Positions 8,480 to 16,883 are shown, counted from the first letter of the stretch. The stretch is DNA of 64,000 bases from JAWKOK01 sp963765875 (GCA_963765875.1 CAVXYK010000007.1:124001-188000); one strand, 5' to 3'. The notes: generated by a model not told the origin, from the letters alone. A program made the numbers and translations.

Positions 8480-8749
8480 ATGCGTCAATTTGACTGGAGT
8501 CGAGACAAGAATCACAAACTCAAGCAAGAGCGTGACATTTCCTTCGAGGAAATCGTCTACGCAATTTTCAGCGGCCATTTGGTCGATGTGGTGCCGCATC
8601 CGAATCAGGAGAAGTATGCGGGCCAGTCAATCTATGTTGTGGAAATCGGAGACTATGCCTATCTTGTTCCATTTATCGTCGATGGCGATGTCCATTTCCT
8701 GAAGACGATTATTCCGAGCAGAAAAGCTACCAAGCGTTACCTGAGGTGA
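8480..8749 (+). CDS. brnT: BrnT family toxin
   Basis: An 89-residue protein of the BrnT type, a RelE-like ribonuclease toxin of type II toxin-antitoxin systems. The family pattern is visible: FDWSRDKN near the start, ISFEEIVYAIF, a central strand region, and the tail PSRKATKRYLR. The ATG at 8480 was chosen because it coincides with the predicted transcription start of the promoter at 8445-8473; the TTG at 8465 would add five residues. The stop overlaps the ribosome site of the antitoxin gene, giving the toxin-first order usual for brnTA. It is inserted, in opposite orientation, between two D-aminoacylase paralogues. Confidence 0.72.
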   Translation: MRQFDWSRDKNHKLKQERDISFEEIVYAIFSGHLVDVVPHPNQEKYAGQSIYVVEIGDYAYLVPFIVDGDVHFLKTIIPSRKATKRYLR

Positions 8750-8754
8750 TATTT

Positions 8755-9054
8755 ATGGACGAAAAAGAGTACATCCTGGATGCGGAGGAGCAGGAAATCC
8801 TCTCTGCATTCGAGCAAGGCCAACTTGAATCTGTCACGGACGTTGTTGCTCAACTGCAGGACACGGAGGAGATTGCCCGCAACACGCTCAATAAGTCGCA
8901 TCGCATCAACCTTCGTTTGACTGAGCGAGACTTTCGCTTGGCCCATGTTCGGGCCATTGAAGAGGGAATGCCCTATCAGACGTTGCTGGCTAGTGTCATT
9001 CACAGATATTTGACAGGGCGCCTCGTAGATGTTGACTCGGCCCGAAACAGCTAG
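8755..9054 (+). CDS. CopG/BrnA-type antitoxin
   Basis: A 99-residue acidic protein with an N-terminal helical part and a C-terminal ribbon-helix-helix-like segment (RINLRLTERDFRLAHVRA, then MPYQTLLASVIHRYLTG). That C-terminal pattern is typical of CopG-type antitoxins paired with BrnT-like toxins. GAGGTG lies just before the ATG at 8755, which favours it over the GTG at 8746. It follows the toxin gene by 5 bases. It probably binds the toxin and represses the shared promoter, by analogy with the family. Confidence 0.7.
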   Translation: MDEKEYILDAEEQEILSAFEQGQLESVTDVVAQLQDTEEIARNTLNKSHRINLRLTERDFRLAHVRAIEEGMPYQTLLASVIHRYLTGRLVDVDSARNS

Positions 9055-9093
9055 TAGTGGCTAAAGTAGCTCAATTCTGACTGCGCGTTCAGT

Positions 9094-10722
9094 TTACTGA
9101 TTCCTGCGCACAATCTGTCCCGGCGTGGCGCCGGTGTGCTCACCATCCGCCAATACTCTGCCGCCATTGATCCAGACATCACGCACGCCCACTGAAAGCT
9201 GATGCGGATCGGTGAATGTGGCGCGGTCACCGATGGTCTCCGGATCAAAGATCACCACGTCGGCGAAGAAATCTTCCCGCAACAGCCCGCGCCGGTGGAT
9301 ACCCAGCCGGTTGGCCACAGCTGAACTCATCTTGCGCACGGCCTCCTCCAGCGGAATCACGCCCTCGTCACGCACATACTTGCCCAAAATGCGCGTATAG
9401 CTGCCGTAGGCGCGCGGGTGATAGGGCCCCATGGGCTTGGCCCAGGCCGGATCCAGCCCGCCTGCATCGGTGCCCACCATGATCCAGGGCTGTTGTAACT
9501 GCAAGCGAATGTTCTCCTCATCCATCATGAAATAGATGGCGCTGATTCGCTGCTCCTCGGAGAGGAAGAGGTCGAAGGCCGCATCCACCCACTCCTGGCC
9601 GCGCATCTCGCCGATTTGGGCCAACGTCTTGCCGACGTACTGTTGGTTTTCGGGCAACTCCAGGCCGATGGGCATGACGCCTTCCGGTCCGCACAGATCG
9701 GCCATGGCTTCCCAGTCGCCGGAAGGCGAGAGCGCTTCGGCGCGGATCTTGGCGCGCATCTCCGGGTCGCGCAGATTCTCGAAGAAGCGATTGTTGGCCG
9801 AGGCCCACGGCGGTAGTACGGAAGTCAGTCCAGTGCCGGCGCCGGTGTACGGATAGAGGTCGGCAGTGACATCCTGGCCCGCTGCGCGGGCATCGTTGAT
9901 GCGCTCGATGATCTGGGCGGCCTTGTGCCAGTTGCGCTGTCCCGCCGCCTTGAGGTGATAGACCTCGATCGGCACGCCGGCCCGCCGTCCGATCTCCAGC
10001 GCCTCGTCAAACGCTTCGATCAGCGTGTCTGCCTCGGAACGCAGATGGGTGATGTAGACACCGTCATAATCGCCCACAACCTTGCAGATTTCGACCACTT
10101 CGTCCGTGCTCTTGTAGGCGCTGGGCGGGTAGATGAGCGCTTCGGAGACGCCGAATGCGCCATCCTCCATGCTCTCTGCGGTGACGCGACGCATGGTCCC
10201 CATTTCGTCATCGGTCGGCGGGCGCATCTCCATGCCCATGCCGACGATGCGCAGACCGCCGCCGCCGAGGAAAGCGCCGATGTTGGGCGAGACGCCGTGG
10301 TCGATCATGGCGTCGAGCCAATCGCCGAAGCGGCTCCATGTCGGAATGCGCTCCTTCCACTCGGGGAGGTGCTGCACCATGGGCGAGCGCTCGATGAAGC
10401 GCATGTCCATCAATCCCTGGAAAGGGGCCGGCGTCCAGCCCTCGCCCATGATTTCCGTGGTCACGCCTTGGGTGATCTTGGAGAGCGAGCGGCCATCGCG
10501 CATGAGCGAGAGGATGGAGTGACTGAGAATGTCGATGAAGCCGGGGCAGACGACCATGCCGGTGGCATCGATGACGGTTTCGGCCGATGACGGCTCGATG
10601 CTGCCGGGCGGTGCGATGGCTGCGATCTGGTCGCCCTGGAGCGCCACATCGGCATAGAACCAGGGGTTGCCGGTGCCGTCAATGACACGGGCGCCGTGGA
10701 TTAGGGTTGAGTAGTGAGACAT
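9094..10722 (-). CDS. D-aminoacylase family amidohydrolase (second copy)
   Basis: A 542-residue paralogue of the protein at 6763..8412, alike over the whole length. The GFID motif is followed by LSH where most amidohydrolases have HxH, and MGEGWTPAP replaces the usual GNCG Cys motif. The downstream candidates YITHLRSEA, VEVYHLKAAG and GTDAGG are kept. It follows the M81 peptidase gene in a minus-strand block with a peptide transporter, so it may release D-amino acids from imported acylated or peptidic compounds. A repeat island separates it from the M81 gene, and whether they share a transcript is unknown. Confidence 0.85.
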   Translation of the reverse strand: MSHYSTLIHGARVIDGTGNPWFYADVALQGDQIAAIAPPGSIEPSSAETVIDATGMVVCPGFIDILSHSILSLMRDGRSLSKITQGVTTEIMGEGWTPAPFQGLMDMRFIERSPMVQHLPEWKERIPTWSRFGDWLDAMIDHGVSPNIGAFLGGGGLRIVGMGMEMRPPTDDEMGTMRRVTAESMEDGAFGVSEALIYPPSAYKSTDEVVEICKVVGDYDGVYITHLRSEADTLIEAFDEALEIGRRAGVPIEVYHLKAAGQRNWHKAAQIIERINDARAAGQDVTADLYPYTGAGTGLTSVLPPWASANNRFFENLRDPEMRAKIRAEALSPSGDWEAMADLCGPEGVMPIGLELPENQQYVGKTLAQIGEMRGQEWVDAAFDLFLSEEQRISAIYFMMDEENIRLQLQQPWIMVGTDAGGLDPAWAKPMGPYHPRAYGSYTRILGKYVRDEGVIPLEEAVRKMSSAVANRLGIHRRGLLREDFFADVVIFDPETIGDRATFTDPHQLSVGVRDVWINGGRVLADGEHTGATPGQIVRRNQ

Positions 10723-10734
10723 GAGACCTTTTTA

Positions 10735-10855
10735 ATGGTGAATTGTGAATGCTTAATTGTGAATTGTGAATGGGGATTGGTGACTGGAGATTCGTGAATG
10801 GAAATGGGCTTGCTTGTGCCCGAATCCCCAGTCCCTAATCCCCGATCCCTAATCT
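10735..10855. repeat. Palindromic repeat island, GTGAATT / GGGATT words
   Basis: The left side repeats AATTGTGAATG and GGGGATTGGTGACTGG. The right side carries near reverse complements (CGAATCCCCAGTCCCTAATC and following). The architecture matches the CACAGAT islands but with a different vocabulary. It fills the gap between the second D-aminoacylase and the M81 gene. Confidence 0.65.
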
Positions 10856-12307
10856 CTATTCCCCATTGATCGGCCAGATATTTGTGTTGGCTTTTTCGTA
10901 GGGCAACAGTGTGAAGTCGGGCACAAGTACGCCGGGCGCGGCTACGTGGATGATGCGTGCGGCGATGGGCGCGAAACCGGCATGGAAGTGCTGCATGGAT
11001 TTGACGACCAGGATCTTCTTGGCCGTCGGGTCGATGCCCACGTTGGTGAAGACATCGGGGCTGAAGGTTTGGCCGCGCTGACTGATGGCGACAATGTCGA
11101 GGCCGTTGTCCGCATGGAGCGCCACCGTATCGCCTAAGCGGCTGGTGCCTTCGCCAAAGCGCTGGGTGGCGTTGAGCGCAATCTTGCCGATGCGTACGCG
11201 CAGATCAACCGGATCGCCGGACATGGGGCCCATCTTGCCGCCGATGCGCATGGGCAGTTCGACGCCCTCGCCCAGTTCGACGGCGGTGGCAACGGCAATC
11301 GGGTCCCAGATACAGCCGATTGCCGCGTTACCGATGTCTCGTTCAATCATGCGGCTCAGTAGAAATGTCGAGTCATTGGGCGCGCCGCCGCCGGCGTTGT
11401 CTGAGACGTCGGCGAAGACGACAGGCCCACCCGGCTCTGCTTGGGCTGCGTCTAGCGCCTCGTCCATGGAAAGATAGGTCGGCTGGACGATGTCGCGCAT
11501 GGCGTAGAATTGGTCGGACAGGGACTGGCCCAGGGTTCGCCCTGTTTCCGGGTCGTTGTCCGTCACGACCAACACCCGTGTGCCCATGTCGGCCACATCG
11601 CCCCAGGGGAAACCGTGGCCCAGCGAAATCGAAAGCACAGTGTCATCCTGCTGCTCCAACGCGGTCATCTTGTCGACGAAGGCGCGGACGGGCGGGTGTG
11701 ACGTGTGGTAGACGCCGATCATGGCGCAGTCGACCATGCTTGTTATCGGCTTCGTCTTGCCGTTCATGGCGTCGGCGATGACGGTAAAGAGCTCCTCTGC
11801 CCGTTCCGGCGGATCTGTGTGTGGATACTCTTTGAACGTGATAACGGCGTCAGCGCTGTCGACGAGCGTGTCAGTCAGGTGGCAATGCAGATCCAGTTCC
11901 ACGCCAATCGGCACGTCGGGTCCGACGATTTCACGTACCCTCGCTGTGACATCACCCTCACAGTCGTCATAGCCTTGGGCGACCATGGCGCCGTGCATCA
12001 TCAGCAACACACCGTCAACCGGCATGGCTGCGCGCAGCTCATCCAGCATCTCGTCGCGGAATGACTCATAGACGGAACGCAGAGTCGTGCCGGCGGGCAT
12101 AGCAAAGGTGGCCAACCCTTCGGCAACAGTCCAACCGCGGGCGTGGGCCATCTCTCGCCAGCGCACGAGCGGCACAGCGAATGTCCACGGTTCGTCGCCA
12201 TGCGCGCCGTTGCGGACAAGATAGGTCTGCTCGAAATTCTGATAGCCGGTGAGGAATGGAGAAAACGTGTTGGTTTCAGTGCCGAAAAGCGATGTGAAGA
12301 TCTTCAT
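10856..12307 (-). CDS. M81 family metallopeptidase (MlrC-like)
   Basis: A 483-residue protein of the M81/MlrC family, named for the enzyme that opens microcystin degradation products. It begins MKIFTSLFGTETNTFSP, a typical family start, with GTTLRSVYESFRDEML, LDLHCHLTDTLVDSAD and FADVSDNAGGGAPND later; the DLHCHLT segment contains probable zinc ligands. The start at 12307 was chosen because GGAAGGG lies upstream; the longer frame runs into the repeat island at 12336. It sits between the transporter permease gene and a D-aminoacylase gene, which suggests hydrolysis of imported peptides. Confidence 0.82.
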   Translation of the reverse strand: MKIFTSLFGTETNTFSPFLTGYQNFEQTYLVRNGAHGDEPWTFAVPLVRWREMAHARGWTVAEGLATFAMPAGTTLRSVYESFRDEMLDELRAAMPVDGVLLMMHGAMVAQGYDDCEGDVTARVREIVGPDVPIGVELDLHCHLTDTLVDSADAVITFKEYPHTDPPERAEELFTVIADAMNGKTKPITSMVDCAMIGVYHTSHPPVRAFVDKMTALEQQDDTVLSISLGHGFPWGDVADMGTRVLVVTDNDPETGRTLGQSLSDQFYAMRDIVQPTYLSMDEALDAAQAEPGGPVVFADVSDNAGGGAPNDSTFLLSRMIERDIGNAAIGCIWDPIAVATAVELGEGVELPMRIGGKMGPMSGDPVDLRVRIGKIALNATQRFGEGTSRLGDTVALHADNGLDIVAISQRGQTFSPDVFTNVGIDPTAKKILVVKSMQHFHAGFAPIAARIIHVAAPGVLVPDFTLLPYEKANTNIWPINGE

Positions 12308-12335
12308 GGTACCCTTCCGGATATAAAAGAGAAGT

Positions 12336-12405
12336 GCCACAGATGAACACAGATGGACACGGATAAACCTCTGATTATCTGTGTCCATCTGTGTTCATCT
12401 GTGGC
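12336..12405. repeat. Palindromic repeat island, CACAGAT words
   Basis: The clearest example of the type: GCCACAGATGAACACAGATG, then a CACGGATAAA word, a short loop, and the near-exact reverse complement ending in ATCTGTGGC. The words repeat at 10-base spacing. It lies in the 30-base-scale gap between the DppC-like gene and the M81 gene. Confidence 0.8.
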
Positions 12406-12410
12406 AAATA

Positions 12411-13310
12411 TTATTCTCGCTCGCGCGGATCCAGCGCATCGCGCAGGCCATCGCCGAAGAAATTAAAGGCCAGCACCGTGATCATGATCATGAGTCCGGG
12501 AAAAATGGCGATGTGCGGGTAGCGCAGAATGTATGCGCGGCCGTCGGAGAGGATCCCGCCCCAAGACGGCGTGGGTGGTCGCACACCTAACCCGAGGAAT
12601 GAGAGTGCTGCTTCCAGGATAATGATGCTACCCACGCCCAGCGAAGCCAACACGATGACTGGACCCATGATATTGGGCAACATGTGGCGCCAGATAATGC
12701 GCCAATCTTTGACGCCGCTGGCGTGTGCGGAAGTCACAAAATCGCGGTGGCGCAGACTCATCATATCAGCGCGCACCACGCGTGCGTAACGTGACCATAC
12801 GGTAATGCCGATGACGACGATGGTCGTCGTCAAACTGGGTCCAAGCACGGCAGCCAACACGATGAGCAGGGCGATGATGGGAAAGGCCATCAGCGTATCT
12901 GTAAGACGCGACAAAATGTTGTCGACCCATCCGCCGAAGTAGCCTGCCAGTGAGCCGATAATCACGCCGATGGTTACGGAGATGGCCGTGGCAACGATGC
13001 CGACGGTCAAGGCCACGCGCGATCCAAAGATGACGCGGCTGAATAGATCTCTGCTCAGATGATCGTAGCCGAAGGGATGTCCGGGTTCCGGCCCCACACC
13101 GCGCTTGCCTCGAAAGATATCAGTGATGGGGTCATAGGGCGCGATCAGTGGCGCAAAAATGGCCATGAGGATCAGCAGGATGATCACGATCAGCCCGCCG
13201 ACAGCCATGCGATTGGCGGCAAAGCGTCGCCATGCCTGGGCAAATTCTGACCGGTGCTGTGAATCGGCGATTAGCTCAGTTTTTGGTCTATCAGCAGATG
13301 AAACTGCCAT
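12411..13310 (-). CDS. ABC transporter permease, DppC/OppC type
   Basis: Inner-membrane permease of a peptide/nickel-type ABC importer, 299 residues from MAVSSADRP. It has the extra N-terminal helix of the DppC branch (AVGGLIVIILLILMAIFAPL), the HPFGYDHLSRDLFSR motif, and the cytoplasmic EAA loop (ASGVKDWRIIWRHMLPN). About six membrane helices are visible. The start at 13310 is preceded by GAGGAATGGGA. It pairs with the DppB-type gene upstream and the binding protein further up. No ATPase genes (DppD/F) follow, so the ATP-binding subunits must come from elsewhere in the genome. Confidence 0.88.
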   Translation of the reverse strand: MAVSSADRPKTELIADSQHRSEFAQAWRRFAANRMAVGGLIVIILLILMAIFAPLIAPYDPITDIFRGKRGVGPEPGHPFGYDHLSRDLFSRVIFGSRVALTVGIVATAISVTIGVIIGSLAGYFGGWVDNILSRLTDTLMAFPIIALLIVLAAVLGPSLTTTIVVIGITVWSRYARVVRADMMSLRHRDFVTSAHASGVKDWRIIWRHMLPNIMGPVIVLASLGVGSIIILEAALSFLGLGVRPPTPSWGGILSDGRAYILRYPHIAIFPGLMIMITVLAFNFFGDGLRDALDPRERE

Positions 13311-13340
13311 GGATGTTTTCCCATTCCTCTGAAGAGATTT

Positions 13341-13452
13341 GTCACAGATGGACACAGATTAAGAACTGATTTCCACAGATATTACTCATGACTCGAAAGC
13401 AATCTAATTGAAATCTGTGTCTCATCCTCTTTTATCTGTGAAAATCTGTGGC
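13341..13452. repeat. Palindromic repeat island, CACAGAT words
   Basis: Begins TCACAGATGGACACAGATTA and ends TATCTGTGAAAATCTGTGGC, with an A/T-rich middle. It is another copy of the CACAGAT type, placed between the two permease genes. Confidence 0.7.
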
Positions 13453-13471
13453 AAAAAGCTTTTGCAGCACA

Positions 13472-14407
13472 CTACCCATCAATGCGAACGCGCGGATCGA
13501 CCAGCGCATAGACCAGATCGGTCAATATATTGATGACGACGACCAGCACGGCAAAGAGCACCACCAGCGATCGGACAACCTGATAGTCGAGCCGGAAGAC
13601 CGCGTCGGTGAAGAGGCGGCCGATGCCGGGCAGTGCAAAGATCGTCTCAACCACGATGGTGCCGCTGAGCAGAAAGGCGATGCGGATGCCGATGACGGTA
13701 ATCAGCGGCAGCATCGCGTTGCGCACGGCATGGCGCATGACCACGGTGTGGCGGCCCAGCCCTTTGGCTGTAGCTGTACGTACGTAGTCCTCAGTCAGTA
13801 CCTCGACGGTCGAACTGCGCATCACGCGAGCGAGGACAGCCATCTGCTCGGTCGCCAGCACGACGACCGGCATGATGTAGCCCTGCCACGACCTCAGCCC
13901 AAAGGGCGGCAGCCAGCCAAGCATCAACGAGAAGATGACGATCAGCATTAGGCTGAGCCAGAAGTTGGGTATGGCAATGCCCAAGGCCGAGCCGATTGAG
14001 GTTGAGTAATCCAAGAATGAATTCTTGCGCAGTGCCGACAGGATGCCGACGGGAATGGCGATGATGAGTGATACGATAAGCGCGTACGAATTCAACTCGA
14101 CCGTAACCGGCAGGGCTTCCATGATCATTGTGCGTACCGGTACGCCGGTGCGGATCAGCGACACGCCGAAGCTGCCGGTCGCCATGTTGCGCACCCAGAG
14201 CAGGTATTGCTGGTAGTAGGGGAGATCCAGCCCCCAGCGACGGCGAATGGCCTCAATCTGCTCCTCGCTGATGCGGACCTCGCCCTCGCCCATCAGCAAA
14301 TAGACGGGATCGCCGGGCATCAAGCGCATGATGACGAAGGTGGCGACACTGATCAGAAAGATGACAATCGCGCCTTGGAAGATACGTACGACTAGGTATC
14401 GTGCCAT
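13472..14407 (-). CDS. ABC transporter permease, DppB/OppB type
   Basis: Permease of the DppB branch, 311 residues from MARYLVVRIFQG. It has an N-terminal helix, a periplasmic loop (MPGDPVYLLM, then LGLDLP-type RRRWGLDLPYYQQY), and the EAA loop (YVRTATAKGLGRHTVV with HAVRNAMLPLIT). It ends with the family tail ALVDPRVRIDG. The start at 14407 follows GGAAGGC. It sits downstream of the binding-protein gene on the same strand, and its product forms the membrane channel with the DppC-type protein at 12411..13310. Confidence 0.88.
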   Translation of the reverse strand: MARYLVVRIFQGAIVIFLISVATFVIMRLMPGDPVYLLMGEGEVRISEEQIEAIRRRWGLDLPYYQQYLLWVRNMATGSFGVSLIRTGVPVRTMIMEALPVTVELNSYALIVSLIIAIPVGILSALRKNSFLDYSTSIGSALGIAIPNFWLSLMLIVIFSLMLGWLPPFGLRSWQGYIMPVVVLATEQMAVLARVMRSSTVEVLTEDYVRTATAKGLGRHTVVMRHAVRNAMLPLITVIGIRIAFLLSGTIVVETIFALPGIGRLFTDAVFRLDYQVVRSLVVLFAVLVVVINILTDLVYALVDPRVRIDG

Positions 14408-14465
14408 GATGCCTTCCGGAATGCTGTCGGTTAGGCCAATCCAGGAAATTATTGATCCACCAAGG

Positions 14466-14513
14466 GTCACGAATTTACACGAAGGTCGGCTTACTTTGTG
14501 CTTCGTGGATCAC
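14466..14513. repeat. Short inverted repeat, CACGAA words
   Basis: TCACGAATTTACACGAAGG is answered by a CTTCGTGGATCAC-type arm. It belongs to the CACGAA vocabulary also seen at 33880 and 43563. It lies between the permease and binding-protein genes. Confidence 0.55.
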
Positions 14514-14569
14514 TATTTCTTTGGATTCGGCTTAGATGTCAAAGCCATTGACTTGTTTGACAAAGAAAG

Positions 14570-14593
14570 TAGGGGCGACTTGCGCCGCCCCTA
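14570..14593 (-). terminator. GC-rich hairpin after the binding-protein gene
   Basis: TAGGGGCG (14570-14577) pairs with CGCCCCTA (14586-14593). In the minus-strand sense it follows the stop of the binding-protein gene by about 25 bases and is followed by a pyrimidine-rich ACTTTCTTTG. It may end part of the transcripts before the permease genes, which would give more binding protein than permease. Confidence 0.45.
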
Positions 14594-14617
14594 CCCTGTC
14601 TACTCTACAAATGGGCT

Positions 14618-16297
14618 CTATTGTTCGAGCCACCATTCATTGGCGCGGTAGAAGGTCTGTTCGGAGCCAAGCGGGGCTTCCGGCAATCCCTTGACATCGT
14701 TGCTGAAGATTTCCATCCACTCATCAAATTGCAGATAGAGTGCAGGCACTTCGTCGACAAAGAGCTCCTGGATCTCATTATAGATCGGCTTGCGCAGTTC
14801 AGGATCGACAACCTTGGTTCCCTCTTCAATCAGCTCGTCCATGCGCTCATTGAAGAACTGGTTGAAGTTGTTGCCGCCGTCCGAGTGCAGATTGCTGTAC
14901 GGATCGGGTTCCGGTGTTGTTCCATAGGTCCAGTTGAAGAGTGACGCATCCATGGATCCGTTGCGCATGGATTCTAGGATCGAGGCCACCGGTGCTTCGG
15001 CCAACTGCATATCGATGCCCACGTCAGCCAGCATCAACTGGCTCAGCTCGGCAATAGGACGCCGGGCCTGGTCGCCAGTGATTGTGGTGGTCGTGAAACT
15101 AAGCTTCTCGCCATCCTTCTCACGTACGCCATCGTCACCCATCACCCAGCCTGCTTCGTCCAGCAGGGCGGCCGCCTTTTCGGGATCAAACTCATACTGA
15201 GGTAGATCATTGTTATAGTAGGTTACGTTCTTGGGAGACAGGTTGGAGTGGGCAATCTGGGCAGCACCATTCCAGAGGTCGTCGATGATGCGCTGGCGAT
15301 CCAGGGCATGCATCATGGCCTGACGCACACGTTTGTCTGACAACTGCGGCAGCTGATTGTTGAGCGGAATGTGCTTGATGGAGTTGGCCAGTGTGCGATA
15401 GACAGTGAAGTTTTCGGCGTCGCTTTCGAGTTCGATGCTATCTTCCACCAACAACGGCCAGACAGTCGCATGCGCGTCGCCCGTCTGCAGCGCAATCATG
15501 CGCACCGAGGGTTCCGGCACCACGTCCAGGCGAATTCCGTCGAGATAAGGCGCACCGCGGAAGTGATCGTCGAACCGCTCTAGCTCGGTGAACTCGGCGG
15601 CCCGCCACTCCTTGAGCTTGAAGGCGCCAGTTCCGATGGGCGCAGTCCGGTAAATATCTTCGCCGACCTCGGCATGGTATGCGGCAGGAACGATAAAGGT
15701 CTGTCCCCAGTTGGCAAGCGACGCCGCATCGACGTTGGCCATGTTGACGACGACCGTGTAATCATCCGGCGTCTCAACACTGTCGACAGAGCTGAACCAT
15801 CCGATAATCGACGTGCCGTTTTCTGGATTTCCGTAGTAATCGTAGGTATATTTAACGTCGGCCGATGTCATCTCAGTGCCGTCATGAAAGGGAACGCCTT
15901 CACGGAGTTTGAACGTGTAGGTCAGACCGTCGTCGGAAACTTCATAGGAGTCGGCCAGTACTAGTTCAAGTTCTGCATATTCGTTATAGTAGACCAGCGG
16001 ATTGTGGATATTGGCAATCAAAACATTCTGAACAGTAGCGCCTTCATCATCCGGTCCCAGACCAGCGATTTCCTGATGGCCCATCCAGACCATCACGCCG
16101 CCTTGCTTGGGATCGCCGCTCGCCATTTCCGCGCCGGCGTCGGCAGCCGGTGCACTTGTGTCGGCACTGCCGCCCTGATCCGGGACGGCACAGGCGGCCA
16201 GGAAGGCTGCCGTTGCACCGCCGACAGCGGTGACTTGCAAGAACCTGCGTCGGCTCATGCCGCTCTTGCGAAGATCTCTGTTTGACTTCTTTTGCAT
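14618..16297 (-). CDS. ABC transporter substrate-binding protein, family 5 (peptide type)
   Basis: A 559-residue extracellular solute-binding protein of the peptide/nickel class. The N-terminus has a twin-arginine and lipobox pattern (SRRRFLQ, then AAFLAACAV), so it is probably exported folded and anchored as a lipoprotein at Cys. Family features include YTFKLREGVPFHDG and VRQAMMHALDRQRI. The start MQKKSNRD at 16297 follows AAGGAG. It is the first gene of the transporter block followed by two permeases, an M81 peptidase and a D-aminoacylase, which points to peptides or N-acyl amino acids as cargo. Confidence 0.9.
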   Translation of the reverse strand: MQKKSNRDLRKSGMSRRRFLQVTAVGGATAAFLAACAVPDQGGSADTSAPAADAGAEMASGDPKQGGVMVWMGHQEIAGLGPDDEGATVQNVLIANIHNPLVYYNEYAELELVLADSYEVSDDGLTYTFKLREGVPFHDGTEMTSADVKYTYDYYGNPENGTSIIGWFSSVDSVETPDDYTVVVNMANVDAASLANWGQTFIVPAAYHAEVGEDIYRTAPIGTGAFKLKEWRAAEFTELERFDDHFRGAPYLDGIRLDVVPEPSVRMIALQTGDAHATVWPLLVEDSIELESDAENFTVYRTLANSIKHIPLNNQLPQLSDKRVRQAMMHALDRQRIIDDLWNGAAQIAHSNLSPKNVTYYNNDLPQYEFDPEKAAALLDEAGWVMGDDGVREKDGEKLSFTTTTITGDQARRPIAELSQLMLADVGIDMQLAEAPVASILESMRNGSMDASLFNWTYGTTPEPDPYSNLHSDGGNNFNQFFNERMDELIEEGTKVVDPELRKPIYNEIQELFVDEVPALYLQFDEWMEIFSNDVKGLPEAPLGSEQTFYRANEWWLEQ

Positions 16298-16411
16298 GGT
16301 TTTCTCCTTGTGAATCAAATCTAGGTAGACTGAGACGGATATATGACTTTGGTGAACTTGAACGGGTAGGTAGATTCTGTGATCTGACAAGTAAACTTGC
16401 CGATGACGAGA

Positions 16412-16439
16412 ACGATATCCGCTTGTGCCAGTGCGTCAA
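16412..16439 (-). promoter_or_regulatory. Possible promoter of the peptide-transport block
   Basis: On the minus strand TTGACG (16434-16439), a 16-base spacer, and TATCGT (16412-16417) lie about 115 bases before the start of the binding-protein gene. The -10 is imperfect, so this is a moderate call. Confidence 0.35.
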
Positions 16440-16532
16440 CGGACTGGTGAGGTGGGTGGCAAAACGATCTCAACAAACATAACAGCTGAAATTGGTGGTT
16501 GGGCAGAGTCTAGCACAGGAGAAAAACGGCTG

Positions 16533-16883
16533 TCAACTGACGCCGGAGTGAAAAGAGGCACAATTGCCCCGATCGACGAGTGCATAGGACTCATCGATCA
16601 AGGCTTTTAGCGTTTCATCGTCCAGTCGACCGTCGAGGGTGATTGTGTTCCAATGACGCCGGTTCATGAAGGTGCTAGGTCGGATGGCGTCGTACATGCT
16701 GCGCAGGATCGATGCACGGGCCGGATCGCATATCAAGGTCAGATGTGGCGGCTGATCCATATGGCTAAGAAGGGCAAAGACGTCATCCTCTATCTTATAA
16801 ACCCGCGTCCGTCGACCGTAGGGGGCACATTCTTGTGCTCGTCGGCCGGAGCACAGATAGGATCGTAAGGCTTCAATCTGCAT
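16533..16883 (-). CDS. MmcQ/YjbR family DNA-binding protein
   Basis: A 116-residue protein of the YjbR (CyaY-like fold) family, some of whose members bind DNA; the cellular role is unclear. The family signature at the C-terminus is plain: FMNRRHWNTITLDG, then LKALIDESYALV. The start MQIEALRSY at 16883 fits family starts; the longer frame upstream lacks conservation. It stands alone on the minus strand, divergent from the oxidoreductase gene at 17136. Confidence 0.75.
   Translation of the reverse strand: MQIEALRSYLCSGRRAQECAPYGRRTRVYKIEDDVFALLSHMDQPPHLTLICDPARASILRSMYDAIRPSTFMNRRHWNTITLDGRLDDETLKALIDESYALVDRGNCASFHSGVS

Noticed and set aside
9925..10590. Plus-strand frame of 221 codons inside the second D-aminoacylase
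   Set aside because: Shadow of the real gene; the same region in the first copy gives an equivalent shadow at 7717-8313.
12336..12405. Regularly spaced words, considered as a CRISPR array
   Set aside because: The words are only about 7 bases with 3-base spacers and the array is palindromic; CRISPR repeats are 23 bases or longer with unique spacers, and no cas gene is present.
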